This document shows positions 24,461 to 36,613 of a DNA stretch of 64,000 nt, one piece after another. The position numbers and the translations under genes are program-made. How positions within the stretch are numbered: position 1 is the first letter of the stretch; every line of letters starts with the position of its first letter. Below the pieces are notes generated by a model. The model had not been told where the DNA came from and did no database searches. It worked only from the letters and a program-made list of their open reading frames with translations. Origin of the DNA: Galeopsis tetrahit (Eukaryota > Streptophyta > Magnoliopsida > Lamiales > Lamiaceae); the NCBI GenBank assembly GCA_963675135.1, contig OY776129.1:63551028-63615027 (forward strand), given 5' to 3'.

Positions 24461-25089
24461 TTAATTTTTGTTATGACAATGAGATTGTTTTTTATTTTCT
24501 TTAATTTTTTTTGGAGAAAAACTAATGGTGATGGAAAGATTTGAGAAAAGATTGATGGCATTAGTTAGCATAATTTGATAGAGATAATATTAAATTAAAT
24601 ATAAAAAAAGATTTTTTAAAATATTGATATGGATAAAAAAATAAAATATTGATATTAGATTAAGTTTAAATGAAATATAAATAAGAATTTATTGACGTGG
24701 TAATGCCACATAGACGGTGGACAAAACTGGTGGGCACAATTGGTGGACTCTATATCATTTCCGAACTCTATAATACCTATATTAACATATATATCGCAAC
24801 CTAAAAATTAAACACATTTAAGTGTGCGAATTTCGCTCCATTTTTTTTTTAATGGGGTGAACTCAAAGATTTTTCTAATGAGTATTAAAGTGTTGTAAGT
24901 GAAAATGTTATTTGTGATATTTTATGGAGTGATAAACTCATATTTGGGGGTGAAGACATAATGTACGGGGACATTTAACCTATGGAGAAAGGCCACAAAT
25001 AAATGTTCCCCCATTTATTATGTCTTCGCCCCACGAATAAATTGAATTTTAAAACTTGAATGTTAGTTTTTTATTTAAATGTTAAAGCT

Positions 25090-25527
25090 TCAATGTTGTT
25101 GAGAATGATTTTGGCTTTCAATTATTGAATAAACTTGGTTTTTGCACAAAATGGGACATGAGTTTTGTACCGATTTGACACTGGTTGATCGAGTTTTGAA
25201 TCATAACGTGAAAAAATTGGTTGAGTTTTATATCAAAACGTGAGAAAGTTGGCAGAGTTTTGAATTAAAACGTGGAAAAGTTGGCCGAATTTTGTATCAA
25301 AACGTGGAATAGTTGACTTTGAATCAAAATGTGAAAAAGTTGGTCGAGTTTTGATTCAAAACGTGAAACTTTTTTTCGAAAAATCTCACAAAACTCGACG
25401 AACCAGTGCTGAGTTTTTGCAAAACGTGATTTTTTTTAAAAAACTCGAAAACGAAATACACTACACATATATATTCACTACAACTACACAATCATGCAAT
25501 AATATAGTCAAATAAAACAATAATAAC
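25090..25527. repeat. Right arm of the inverted repeat, with an internal ~38 bp minisatellite
   Basis: Partner of 14433-14846 in reverse complement. Between about 25185 and 25365 it has expanded into five or six degenerate units of the form GTTGGTCGAGTTTTGAATCA plus AAACGTGAAAAA; the left arm lacks this expansion. Confidence 0.7.
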
Positions 25528-25737
25528 ATTAATAATAATCAATTACAAATAAATACTACTATGTTTTGAGTGGGAGAGGAATGCAAAATATCTATTTATT
25601 TAGGAGTGAGGTGAACTCATCACACCAGTTAGTTTAGTCTTTTTTTTCTATGAGTTTAAAATATAAATTGGGGTGGGGCGAAAGACATAATAATGGAGGG
25701 GTATCCGTGGCCATGGAGACACGATGTAATTTAAAGG

Positions 25738-26952
25738 GGTCTGACTATATGCACCTCCATTTCGGAGAGATGCACTCCCCCTTTTAATTTATTAATTAAA
25801 TAATGATGTAAAATATCTAAAATACCCTTCCAATAAAATACTACTACTAAATACACCCCTATTACTGTCTACACCCCTTCAACATTTAAGCCTTAACATT
25901 TACCACCACTTCCGGCCTCCACCTCGGCCGGCACCCCACCACCAACACAATCTCAGTGAAAAAAAAATCCTAACATCATCTTCTACAACTTCCGCCGTTA
26001 CCGCCACCACAGTCTCAGAATTTTTTTTGATAATCTCAAAAAAAAATTAAAATTTCGACACTGGTTTATCAACTATATACTCTCTCGTCGAAAAATTGTC
26101 GACGAGAGAGTATATAGTCGATCTACAAAAGTCGAACAAATTAAAAAAAAAAAAATCGACCCTGTGTAGTCGACTATATACACTCTCGTCGACGACGATT
26201 TGTCGACCGGAGTGTATGTAGTATTAATACAGGGTCGAATTAAAAAAAAAGAGAGAGAAAAAAACTTACAGGTGTAGGGCGGAGACCGCCGCGGCGGGTG
26301 CGGGTGTGGCGGCCGGGGTGCGGGGCTGAGTCGGCTGACGGTGGAGAGGGCGGCCGCGGCGGCCGATGGAGGGGGGCAGTCGCGCGCGGCCACTGACTGA
26401 GAATTTTTTTTTTTTACAGATCGGGGTGGGCGTGGGCGGGGATAATGGAGGGGAGTCCTCGCACCGGGTAAAATGGAGAGGGAGGGTGCGGGACTGAGTT
26501 GGCTGACGGGGGAGGGGGCGGCCGCTGCTTGACATAATTTTTTTTTTTTACAGATCGGGGTGGGCGTGGGCGGGGAAAATGGAGGGGAGTCCTCGCGCCG
26601 GCAAACTCGAGGGAGAGGGAGGCTGCCGGCGAACTCGAGGGAGAGGGAGGCTGCCGGCGAACTCGAGGGAGAGGGAGGCTGCCGGCGAAGGGGGCCGCGA
26701 CGACAGAGGTCGGCTGTTGGCGAGTGGTGATGTGCGGCGGCGACGGGTGGAATAGGGAGGAAGAAGAGGGTGAGGGAGATAGAATTAGGGTTTAGGGGGT
26801 GTGGACAGTAAATGTGTATTTTATATATAAAAGAGAGAAAATGGTATTTTTGACAATTTAATGGGAGGGTGCATTTTTTTTTGACAAATTTTAGGGGGTG
26901 CATCTATGGGGGCGTGCATCTCTCTGAAATGGAGGTGCATATAGTCAAACCC
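25738..26952. mobile_element. Non-autonomous MULE-like element with perfect 9 bp TSD
   Basis: Target duplication AATTTAAAG at 25729-25737 and 26953-26961. Inverted ends begin GGGTCTGACTATATGCACCT on the left and the inverse of GGGTTTGACTATATGCACCT on the right, and continue for ~40 bp (CCATTTCGGAGAGATGCAC). The inside has GTCGAC-rich palindromes at about 26075-26215 and a GC-rich, CpG-rich block at 26270-26760 unlike the AT-rich surroundings. The block contains two ~130 bp tandem units (26404 and 26534) and three 31 bp units (about 26606-26690). No convincing protein. Same family as 52845-54434 and 55959-57554. Confidence 0.85.
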
Positions 26953-27060
26953 AATTTAAAGGCCCAATAAATGGAGAAACGATGTAATTTAAATGTCCAA
27001 TAAATGGAGAAACGATGTAATTTAAATGTCCAATAAATGGAGAAACGATCCAAGCTAAGG
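26953..27060. repeat. ~36 bp tandem repeat, three units
   Basis: AATTTAAA(G/T)G(T)CC AATAAATGGAGAAACGAT is repeated three times just right of the 25738-26952 element. The element's target duplication is the start of such a unit, so it inserted into this array. Confidence 0.8.
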
Positions 27061-27103
27061 CCCAATGAAGGGAATGGTCACCGAAACCCTAGAACAATCT
27101 ACC

Positions 27104-27369
27104 GCTATAAATAGCAGTCACAAATCATGTCCATTCACCATAAACAATCATCAATTAGAGTCTCGTGTTCATCTTTCTCTCGTGTCATCTTTATATCTCT
27201 GATGCTTGTAAGTGTATGGGTATGTGTGTGTTTTTGTGATATATTATTGAAATTAGTTGTTTGATGATGTGTGTACAATTAAGCCGATGCACCGGATATA
27301 ATAATGAAGGAAGCATGGTACTGTGCACATAGACGGAAGTTTCAAGGTCCGCATGTCTGCCCCCTCTGA
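27104..27369 (+). other. Possible short spliced transcription unit with a 21-codon ORF
   Basis: CTATAAATAG near 27110 is a strong TATA box. About 35-100 bp downstream is a pyrimidine/A leader followed by donor GTAAGT near 27208 and an acceptor ATTAAG near 27282. The next exon holds ATG 27304 and a 21-codon frame (MKEAWYCAHRRKFQG...) stopping at 27367-27369, then a GC hairpin GCCCCC...GGGGGC at about 27359-27388. I do not recognise the peptide. It might be a small gene, a non-coding RNA gene or a relic promoter. Confidence 0.3.
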
Positions 27370-27419
27370 TTTCTGATTTGGGGGCCTGGTTTAAGACCTA
27401 CATTTCATTCACTCACTCC

Positions 27420-28090
27420 TTTTATTTTCTTATATTTATTTTATTATAATCGTTTCATTTTTGTTCTATCCAAATTTTGATATATTTAATCTTGTTTTAT
27501 TAATTATTTTCACTTTTAATTATTTTTAGCAGATTTTTTTCCTTGATACAAGTCGACAATGATTTGTCAAATTCTGAAAAGTATTGTAGTTTTTTTTAAT
27601 CTTTATTTATTTTATTAAATCACATTAGTTGGTATCTAATCCTTTTAAATAAGATGTTTCATTATTAATCAAATAATGACTTGAGTAAGTGAATATTGGA
27701 AAAAAGGCAATTCAAATAATGACATGTTTCATTATTTTATCAATGGCGGTTTCGTGATAGATTGATGGGGAGAATTAAAGAGAATATCAATCCTTTAGTT
27801 CAATCGATTACAATTCCTTTATGTAAGGATAAATTCTAATTTGTATTTGAATTTAATGATAAATGAAAATAAAATGACAAAAGTAAATTTACCTTTTTAC
27901 CTTTTTGATTTTCTTTCATAAAGGACACTATTGGTATTTCGCCCAATTTCATGATTTGACAAAATATCTAGACAAATTATTTGACCTCCTCCCTTTGATT
28001 AAGGCTTTTTAATAAAATAATACTATTTAAAATTTTAATTAATAGAATATAATTGTTTGATGGTGTTTTAATAAAATAAATAGAAGCGCC
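27420..28090. other. AT-rich intergenic DNA
   Basis: Nothing recognised apart from short AT-rich repeats. Confidence 0.4.
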
Positions 28091-28095
28091 AGATG

Positions 28096-28163
28096 AAAGG
28101 GCGCTCAAAGAGACAAAATCTGAGAAGTGAAAGGGCGCTCAAAGAGACAAAATCTGAGAAGTG
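28096..28163. repeat. 34 bp tandem duplication
   Basis: AAAGGGCGCTCAAAGAGACA plus AAATCTGAGAAGTG is present twice, head to tail. Confidence 0.9.
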
Positions 28164-28309
28164 TCAGAAATTTTGCAGATTGAAATTGGAGGGTGAAGGG
28201 CGCCAGTAGCATTGGCAACAATGGAATCTGGACCGTGGGTGGGTGGGAATATTTATTATTTCTTTGGTTTTACTATATAATACTCCCTCCTTGGTTTTAC
28301 TATATAATA

Positions 28310-28539
28310 CTCCGTCCGTTTCACAATTATTTACATATTTTCTTTTTCCCACTCTTAAAATTGAAAACTTTTTACTTTCACAATATTCTCAATTTTACAC
28401 AAATGACATTATTTTTTCTTCGCACATACTTTATTTGCTTTATACATAAAATTTTATAAGATTATTCCTCAAAATTTCACTCATTATTATACTTTCTTAG
28501 TATGCGTGTCCACCTACCTATGAAAGTAGACGAACGTAG
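28310..28539. mobile_element. Stowaway MITE, partly degraded
   Basis: CTCCGTCCGTTTC after TA at 28308-28309, right end ACGAACGTAG before TA at 28540-28541. Its right half (CCACCTACCTATGAAAGT) matches the 42374-42651 MITE in reverse. A 27 bp repeat (TGGTTTTACTATATAATACT) duplicates the left boundary. Confidence 0.75.
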
Positions 28540-28638
28540 TATTCAATTATTCATTTTATATTGTTCCATTATATATTATTCATTTTTTATTTGAGTTGTT
28601 CAATGGTATATTATCCATTTTATTTTTGGTAAACACGT

Positions 28639-28801
28639 CATGTATTATTTTATTATATTTTATTTACTCCCTACATTTTTTTTAATAAATGACTTTTCTT
28701 GTTATCAAGAAAAAGAAAAAATGTATTATTTTATTATATTTTATGTACTCCCTACATTTTTTTAAATAAATGACTTTTCTTTTTATCAAGAAAAAGAAAA
28801 A
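28639..28801. repeat. ~81 bp tandem duplication
   Basis: Two head-to-tail units containing CTCCCTACATTTTTTT(T)AA and ATCAAGAAAAAGAAAAAAT. Confidence 0.85.
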
Positions 28802-28937
28802 ATAAAACCACGTAGTTTGGAACTCCTCATTTTAAACTTGAACTCACATTTTTCTTTTTATTTTGCGCGTTTCTTCCGTCCCGTCAGTGAAAAATGATTT
28901 TTTTGTAATTTTTTATTTTTTTAGAATTAAATTATAA

Positions 28938-28965
28938 CTAGTGCAGTACCCGCGTACTACGCTGG
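28938..28965 (-). mobile_element. Helitron-type 3' terminus (minus orientation)
   Basis: On the minus strand: hairpin CCAGCGTAGTACGCGGG (28949-28965) followed after a few bases by CTAG (28938-28941) and T. A GC hairpin just before a CTRR end inserted next to T is the 3' signature of Helitrons. The element would extend to the right; its 5' end is not identified. Confidence 0.55.
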
Positions 28966-29089
28966 ATAAAAAAAAATACTTTATTTAAATGATTAATTCA
29001 AATTAATTATAGTAATTTTTTTAATTTATTTTATGATTTATATGTATAATAACAATAACTTATTATCAACATTAATTATATCTTATTTA

Positions 29090-31150
29090 AAATAATAATT
29101 GAAAAGAAAAATTAAGAAAGTAATTAATAAAAAATTAACATTCGGAGTAATTTGTGATATTTAGATTAATTAAATTAATTTGAGCAATATACTTTTAAAT
29201 AATCTTTTATTAAAATACTCTTCAACTTTCTTTAATTTTTTATGAACTTATTACAATGCATATATTTTAGTTTTCTTAGGGTTATTGGAATTGTAAATCT
29301 CAACAATCATAAAAATTCAATAGGACAACTAATGTCTTTTCTTCTATATGTTGATAATTCGATACCCTTGATTTCATTAGTCAGTAAATTTTTTGACATC
29401 TGAGTTTTTGACATCTGAGTTGTAAAAAAAATGTTGAAGCTACGAATAATAACCATTAAACCAAGGAAAAAATTGTTAGTAAAGAAATGTAAAGCTACAA
29501 ATAATAACAATTTTAATACGAATAATAACCATTAAACCAAGGAAAAAATTGTTAGTAAAGAAATGTAAAGGTACAAATAATAACAATTTTAAACCAATGT
29601 ACTTATAAAAAATCATATATTGAATTACTAAAAAAAATCATCACAACATGATCGAGAGATTGAATAATTAAAATATATATAAAAATTGAGAAGGAACCAA
29701 ACTCAACTATCTCTAAAACTCATTATCAAAAAAATCACCCCCTTAGCATCACCTGCATATAATGTAAAAACTGATAGAGAGAATGTATATAAAAAGTGAA
29801 AGAAGAGTAGTAAACATCACCTGCATATAATGAAAAAAAAATAATGAAAAAAAAAAATGCCCATATAATAAAATAGGAAGTCCGCCAAAACATTAATACA
29901 TTGCGTGGCGACGTAGTAAAAACTGATAGAGAGAATGTATATAAAAAGTGAAAGAAGAGTAGTAAAAACTGATAGAGAGAATGTATATAAAAAGTGAAAG
30001 AAGAGTAGTAAAAACTGATAGAGAGAGAGAGAGAATGTATATAAAAAGTGAAAGAAGAGTAGTAAAAACTGATAGAGAGAGAGAGAGAATGTATATAAAA
30101 AGTGAAAGAAGAGTAGTAAAAACTGATAGAGAGAGAGTGTATATGTATATAAAAAGTGAAAGAAGAGTAGTAAAAACTGATAGAGAGAGAGTGTATATAA
30201 AAAGTGAAAGAAGAGAGAATATATCGAAGAACATGTCTGAACGTAGAGAGGAACTTAGAGAATATACAGAAGAAGAAGAAATGATTAAACATCATAAAAT
30301 ATAGAACAGTACAAAAAAAAATACAAAATAATAGGAATGCAGAATTTCAAAAAAAAAAATGTCAAAAATCATTTAAATAAAAATCCGCAAAAAAAAAAAA
30401 AATACAAAAAAAAAAAAAAACGACTCATACAGAATAAACTGTAAAAAAATTAAGAAGGTAATTAATAAAAAGATTAACATTTGGAGTAATATGTGATATT
30501 TAGATTAATTAAATTAATATGAGCAATGTACTTTTAAATAATCTTTTATTAAAATACTCTCCAACTTTCTTTAATTTTTTATGAACTTATTACAATTCAC
30601 ATATTTTAGTTTTCTCATACATTATCATTTGTTGATAGATTGAACTATAGAAAATTTTCATAATAAATTTAGGGTCATAGGAATTGTAGAAAAGCTCAAC
30701 AATCATAAAAATTCAATAGGACAACTAATGTTTTTTTTCTTTTATATGAGTCAGTAAAACTTTATTTTTTCCATCTAAGATGTAAAGAAATGTATAAAGC
30801 TAAAAATAATAACAATTTTAAACCAATAAAAAAAAGGAACATCAAAAAATTATGCACCATAAAGAAAATCGAAACTAAAAAGAAAAATAAGATTTTGAAA
30901 TTTATGTACTTATAAAAAAAAATCATATATTGAATTACTAAAAAAAAATCACAAATAATGTACATACCAACGTTATAAAACATAAACCCTATAAAAGAGC
31001 AAAACATTAATAAATACGTCAGATTTAACACAATTTATATCGAGAAATTGAATAATATAAAAAAAATATAAATTAAAAGAGAACCAAACTCAACGTTATC
31101 AAAAAAAATCATCCGTAGAGAGGAACTGAGAGAGAATATACATCAGAAAA
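29090..31150. repeat. Direct duplication of ~700 bp with a minisatellite between
   Basis: Sequence from about 29090 (ATTAAGAAAGTAATTAATAA onward, through CAATAGGACAACTAATG at about 29318) recurs from about 30449 (same order, CAATAGGACAACTAATG at about 30714). Offset is roughly 1.36-1.4 kb. A 77 bp direct repeat lies at 29442-29595. No genes. Confidence 0.7.
29767..30215. repeat. ~46-56 bp minisatellite, about seven units
   Basis: Units of AAAACTGATAGAGAGA plus ATGTATATAAAAAGTGAAAG plus AAGAGTAGT vary mainly in the length of an internal (GA)n run. The array is open on both strands, which produces long meaningless reading frames. Confidence 0.9.
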
Positions 31151-33702
31151 AGCACAGAAGAAGAAGAGGCGGATCATAATAATAAAACAGGAAGTCGGCA
31201 ACAGAGAAAATAGAGATGGGCAAAACAGACACCATTTATATTGAAGAATTGAGAGAGAAGAGAAAGAGAAACTGAAAGAGAATGTAGGGAGAAAGAAGAG
31301 ACAGAATAAAAGTGAGGAATATTAAGAATGAACAGATTCTTATCTAAAATTAAAACGGTTACAAAAAATAAATATAAAAATACAAAATAATAGGAATGCA
31401 GAATTTAAAAAAAAAACTGTCAAAAATATTTAAATAAAAATTTGCAAAAGAAAAAAAAAACCGACTCACAAAAATGCAGAATTTCAAAATAAAATGAGGA
31501 GAGAAAACCACGTAGGATACAAAAAAACTGTGAAATATACATTGTAAAGATTACCTAAAATTGAGGTATGGGTATTAATTTTTTTAAAAACTATATTTTG
31601 TGTTGAATGTATAGTAATTGAAGTCCTGAGATATCTTTAATACATATATTTCACAGTCTCAAAATTGCTTACGTGGCTTCTTATTTTTTCTCTATTTTGA
31701 AATCCTGAATTAACATACTCAATTTTTCACTCCGCGCTCTCACATACTCAATTTATTTCCTAATATAAGTTTTTTTTTTAAAAAATTTCAATTTGCGAAT
31801 TTTTTAATTTATTTTCACTGTATTTTTATTTAATTATAATATGTAGATTGTGAGTTTCTTGAATAATTGAGAAATTGCTCCACTCATCTGAAGAATTTTA
31901 TTTTTTACAGGACCTTTATTAAGAATACGTGGTTTATAGAGGATTGTCTTGATCCATCCCGTTGAAAGAAACTCGAGGGCACATCGTATATGCTTTGTTG
32001 ATTTAATCTTATGCAGGTAGCATAGGATTGATAAAAACTGTTATATTCTTCTGTTTTCTTTAAAAAAAAAATTCTTTCATGGTGCCTTTACTTTATTTGA
32101 TGGGTTTACCCAATTTTCACAATTGAGGTTTTATTAAGAATATGTGGTTTGTGTTTGCGCCAGGAAAATTGAAATCTGGGTTACATCATAATTTTTTTTT
32201 TCAAATCCTTAATATATGACTAATTTTTTATATATAATTAAATACTTTTTTTTCTCAATAATAACAGTTTTCTCTCAGTATGCGGTCGATCGTCTATTGG
32301 CACCGCACGAAACTTGATCAGAATTTCTAATGAAGACTTATCCCGTCGAGGGTCGAGGGTTGTTATCACACAATTCAGAAATTGCTCCAATCATTTTGAA
32401 ATCTTATTAAGAATACGTGGTCGGTGTTTACGCCAAATTCTGGACAATTGAGAACTGGGTTACAGTTATATATATATATACATTTAAGTTATTCCTACTT
32501 AATGTACAATTTTTTAAATGATATATAATTAAATACTCCATTGTTTAAAATTTTTTATTTAGTTTTCTTCTCCTTTCATTTAACCACCATTTCCTTCTCA
32601 ATCTCTGTTGCAAATTTCCGTCTTTATTTCATGGTACATTCTTGCAGTCTTCTCTACAAAATCTCTAACATCCTCAATTTTTCACTCTGTGCTCACGTCA
32701 TTTTCTAATTTAAGTTTTTTTATTTTTTATTTCAAGTTGTGGATTTTTTAATTTTTTGCTCCACTCATTTGAAGTTTTTTTTTTTTTTTTTTTACAGGAC
32801 CTTTATTTTAAGAATATGTGGTTTATGGAGGATTGTCATCACATCAGACGATTTGTTGAAAGAAAGTGGAGGGTTGTCATCACATCCTATATGATTTGTT
32901 GATTTAATCTTATGCATGTAGTGTAGGATTGGATAAATACTGTTATTCATCTCTTTTCTTAAAATAAAAAATAAAAAAAATTCATGGTACCTTTACTTTA
33001 TTTAATGGGTTTGCCCAGGACAATTGAGAAATTGTTCCAATCATTTGAAGTTTTATTAAGAATATGTGGTTTGTGTTTGCGTCAAAAACTGGGTTACATC
33101 ATAATTTTTTTTACCATTAATATATAACTAATTTTGATATATAATTAAATACTCCATTACAGTTTTCTCAGCACGAAACTTTGATCAGAATTTCTAATCA
33201 AAACTTAGCCCGTCGAGGGTTGTCATCACATCAGATTGATCCATCACGTTGAAGGAATATTAATATTGACGAAAATTGGATATATAACTTGCTGCTCAGA
33301 TTCAATTGTGGGCGAAAATGGGTTTGCACAATTTTTTAAACAACAATAACGTAATTTTTTTTTTTTTGTATATTTTTTTAAATAGTGTAATTTTTTTTTA
33401 TTTGTATTGCGTTAACATTTTTTTTTTCAATTTTCTTCTCTTCTATATTTTTTAATTTTTTTAAACTGTTTAAAATACATAGGTCTCAATCCAACTCCTA
33501 TTAATTTCCAGAGCATGTTCGAAATATAGAGGTATCATTCCAACTCCTACTAATTTGTAGAGAATATTAATATATCTTTAATACATATATTTCACAGTCT
33601 CAAAATTGCCTACGTGGCTTCTTATTTTTTCTCTATTTTGAAATCTTGAATTTTGGTGAGTCAGTTTTTTTTTACAGTTTCTTTTTATTATTTATTTTAA
33701 AA

Positions 33703-33731
33703 CTAGTGTAAAATCCCGCATATTACGCGGG
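33703..33731 (-). mobile_element. Helitron-type 3' terminus (minus orientation), second
   Basis: Minus strand: hairpin CCCGCGTAATATGCGGG (33715-33731) then ATTTTACA and CTAG (33703-33706) next to T. Same layout as 28938-28965. Confidence 0.55.
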
Positions 33732-35229
33732 AATAAGAAAATTTTATATATTTATTAAAAAAATAATAGAAAAAGAGAAGAAAAAAGAGGAGAAAAAAGA
33801 ATTTAAATTTAAAATTAGATAAAAGAAAGAATAAAAAAAAATTCTATTTTTTATAAAATAACAAAAGTTAAATTGAAGAAAATAAGTTTGGAGTGGATAG
33901 AAGTTACTAAACTAAACCGTTTAATTAAAAAATGCAGAAATTTAAGAAAAATAGAAAATTGAAAAGGAGAGAATATGGAGCGCGACGTAGGAGAGAATAG
34001 ATTCAGAATTAGTATATAAGGGTAGATGTATTTGACAGTTTTTTTTTAAATCTTTTATTTAGTTTTTTTCTCCTTTCATTTAACCACCATTTCCTTCTCA
34101 ACCTCTGTTGCAAATTTCCGTCTTTATTTTCATGGTACATTCTTGCAGTCTTCTCTGCAAAAACTCTAACATACTCAATTTTTCACTCTGCGCTCTCACA
34201 TACTCAATTTATTTCCTAATTTAAGTTTTTTTTTTTTTTTTTAAATTTCAAGTTGCGGATTTTTTAATTTTTTTTCACTGTATTTTTATTTAATTATAAT
34301 ATGTAGATTGTGAGTTTCTTGAATAATTGAGAAATTGCTCCACTCATCTGAAGAATTTTATTTTTTACAGGACCTTTATTAAGAATACGTGGTTTATAGA
34401 GGATTGTCTTGATCCATCCCGTTGAAAGAAAGTCGAGGGCACATCCTATATGCTTTGTTGATTTAATCTTATGCAGGTAGCATAAGATTGATATAAACTG
34501 TTATTCGTCTGTTTTCTTTTAAAAAAAATTCTTTGATGGTGCCTTTACTTTATTTGATGGGTTTACCCAATTTTCACAATTGAGGTTTTATTAAGAATAT
34601 GTGGTTTGTGTTTGCGCCAGGAAAATTGAAATCTGGGTTACATCATAATTTTTTTTTTCAAATCCTTAATATATGACTAATTTTTTATATATAATTAAAT
34701 ACTCTTTTTTCTCAATAATAACAGTTTTCTCAGTATGCGGTCGATCGTCTATTGGCAGCCGCACAAACTTGATCAGAATTTCTAATGAAGACTTATTCCG
34801 TGGAGGGTCAGCACGAAACTTAATCAGAATTTCTAATCAAGACTTAGCCCGTCGAGGGTCTGAGGGTTGTCATCACACAATTCAGAAATTGCTCCAATCA
34901 TTTTGAAATCTTATTAAGAATACGTGGTCGGTGTTTACGCCAAATTCTGGACAATTGAGAACTGGGTTACCAGTTATATATATATATATACATGTAAGTT
35001 ATTCCTACTTAATGTACAATTTTTTAAATGATATATAATTAAATACTCCATTGTTTAAAATTTTTTATTTAGTTTTCTTCTCCTTTCATTTAACCACCAT
35101 TTCCTTCTCAATCTCTGTTGCAAATTTCCGTCTTTATTTCATGGTACATTCTTGCATCCTTCTCTACAAAATCTCTAACATCCTCAATTTTTCACTCTGT
35201 GCTCACGTCATTTTCTAATTTATGTTTTT

Positions 35230-35499
35230 GGGCTAAAAGGGCTAGTCTTGGGTGAGACCGTCTCACAGAATGAGATGCGTGAGACGGCCTTATGTATAAA
35301 AAGTGATAATGTTTGAGCAAAAAGTGATAGTGTTTAAGTAAAAAGTGATAGTCACTTTTCTTAAACATTATCACTTTTTTTAGGAACCAAAATCTAGAAA
35401 AAAAATATTGATTATCCTACCCAAAATTTTGAAATATGAGTTAAAAGGATCCGTCTCACAGAAAAAGATCCGTGAGACGGTCTCACACAAGTTTTTGCC
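35230..35499. mobile_element. MULE-like MITE with an empty-site paralogue
   Basis: The duplicated copy at about 32700 lacks this 270 bp segment. Here it is flanked by TATGTTTTT (35221-35229) and TAAGTTTTT (35500-35508), a 9 bp duplication with one mismatch. Inverted ends carry GGGCTAAAA/GGCAAAAA and GTGAGACCGTCTCAC. The comparison with the empty copy fixes the boundaries. Confidence 0.85.
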
Positions 35500-36613
35500 T
35501 AAGTTTTTTTATTTTTAATTTCAAGTTGTGGATTTTTTAATTTTTTGCTCCACTCATTTGAAGATTTTTTTTTTTTTTTTTACAGGACCTTTATTTTAAG
35601 AATACGTGGTTTATGGAGGATTGTCATCACATCAGACGATTTGTTGAAAGAAAGTGGAGGGTTGTCATCACATCCTATATGATTTGTTGATTTAATCTTA
35701 TGCATGTAGTGTAGGATTGGATAAATACTGTTATTCATCTCTTTTCTTAAAAAAAAAAATAAAAAAAATTCATGGTACCTTTACTTTATTTAATGGGTTT
35801 GCCCAAGACAATTGAGAAATTGCTCCAATCATTTGAAGTTTTATTAAGAATATGTCGTTTGTGTTTGCGTCAAAAACTGGGTTACATCATAATTTTTTTT
35901 ACCATTAATATATAACTAATTTTGATATATAAGACGCTTTGTTGATCCATCACATTGAAGGAATATTAATGTTGACGAAAATTGGATATATAACTTGCTG
36001 CTCAGATTCAATTGTGGGCGAAAATGGATTTGCACAATTTTTTAAACAACAATAACGTAATTTATTTTTGTATATTTTTTTAAATAGTGTAATTTTTAAA
36101 TAGTGTAATTTTTTTTTTTATTTGTATTACGTTAACATTTTTTTTTTCAATTTTCTTCTCTTCTATATTTTTTAATTTTTTTAAACTGTTTAAAATACAT
36201 AGGTCTCAATCCAACTCCTATTAATTTTCAAAGCATGTTCGAAATATAGAGGTATCATTCCAACTCCTACTAATTTGTAGAGAATATTAATATATATATA
36301 TATATATATATTTGTTAAAAATAAATTGTGAACTAACATAAATACTCCAGTGGGTAAACATGACATGACAGTATGAAAAGAAAAATGGTGTCTACTCATT
36401 CTCTTTCTTTCTCTCAACTCGACTCTTTTTATTTCAACTCAGCATACAACTCTAAAAATGATGATATGGTGTCGGTTTATAAATTCATTTTGTTTACTCA
36501 TGATTTATGCATGTTTTTGTAAAGTTCTACATTATGTCAATCCAACCCTCAATACTCGATCATATCATTAATTGCTATTTCCGCATTGTACATAGATGGA
36601 AGAAATAATTATT

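Larger units (their letters stand above)
15216..24763. mobile_element. Mutator-like element (MULE), ~9.5 kb, carrying several genes
   Basis: Terminal inverted repeats of about 300 bp (about 15216-15513 and 24461-24763) share CGGAAATGATATAGAG, then CCACCAATTGTGCCCACCAG, then a long AT-rich stretch ending ATTGTCATAACAAAA. Flanks AACTCTAGGA (15206-15215) and AACTCTATAA (24764-24773) look like an imperfect 10 bp target duplication. Inside, left to right: a FAR1-type fragment, a MuDR/MURA transposase pseudogene (+), tandem repeats, an F-box pseudogene (-) and a GRF-finger gene (-). It is probably no longer self-mobile because its transposase is broken. The carried genes are not needed for MULE transposition as known in MuDR, so they look like acquired cargo. 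Confidence 0.88.
31560..36300. repeat. Large duplicated repeat block (~2.4 kb units with sub-repeats)
   Basis: The segment with CAGGACCTTTATTAAGAATA, TGTCTTGATCCATCCCGTTG and TTTAATCTTATGCAGGTAGC at about 31907 recurs at about 34367. A diverged form (TTTATTTTAAGAATATGTGG, TTGTCATCACATCAGACGAT) occurs at about 32803 and 35590. Another shared block (CTCCTTTCATTTAACCACCA) is at about 32571, 34070 and 35081. Order and spacing show a tandem duplication of a unit that itself has internal duplication. No coding sequence. Confidence 0.75.

Noticed and set aside
26073..26903. Long minus-strand Pro/Ser-rich open frames in the MULE-like element
   Set aside because: Low-complexity GC-rich tandem DNA with no domain or start context; treated as element interior.
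29767..30215. CRISPR-like regular repeats
   Set aside because: Units are contiguous with no unique spacers and the DNA is eukaryotic; it is a minisatellite. The same applies to 63059-63420.
29735..30304. Overlapping open frames on both strands of the minisatellite
   Set aside because: The repeat unit itself lacks stops, so frames stay open by periodicity; no real protein features.
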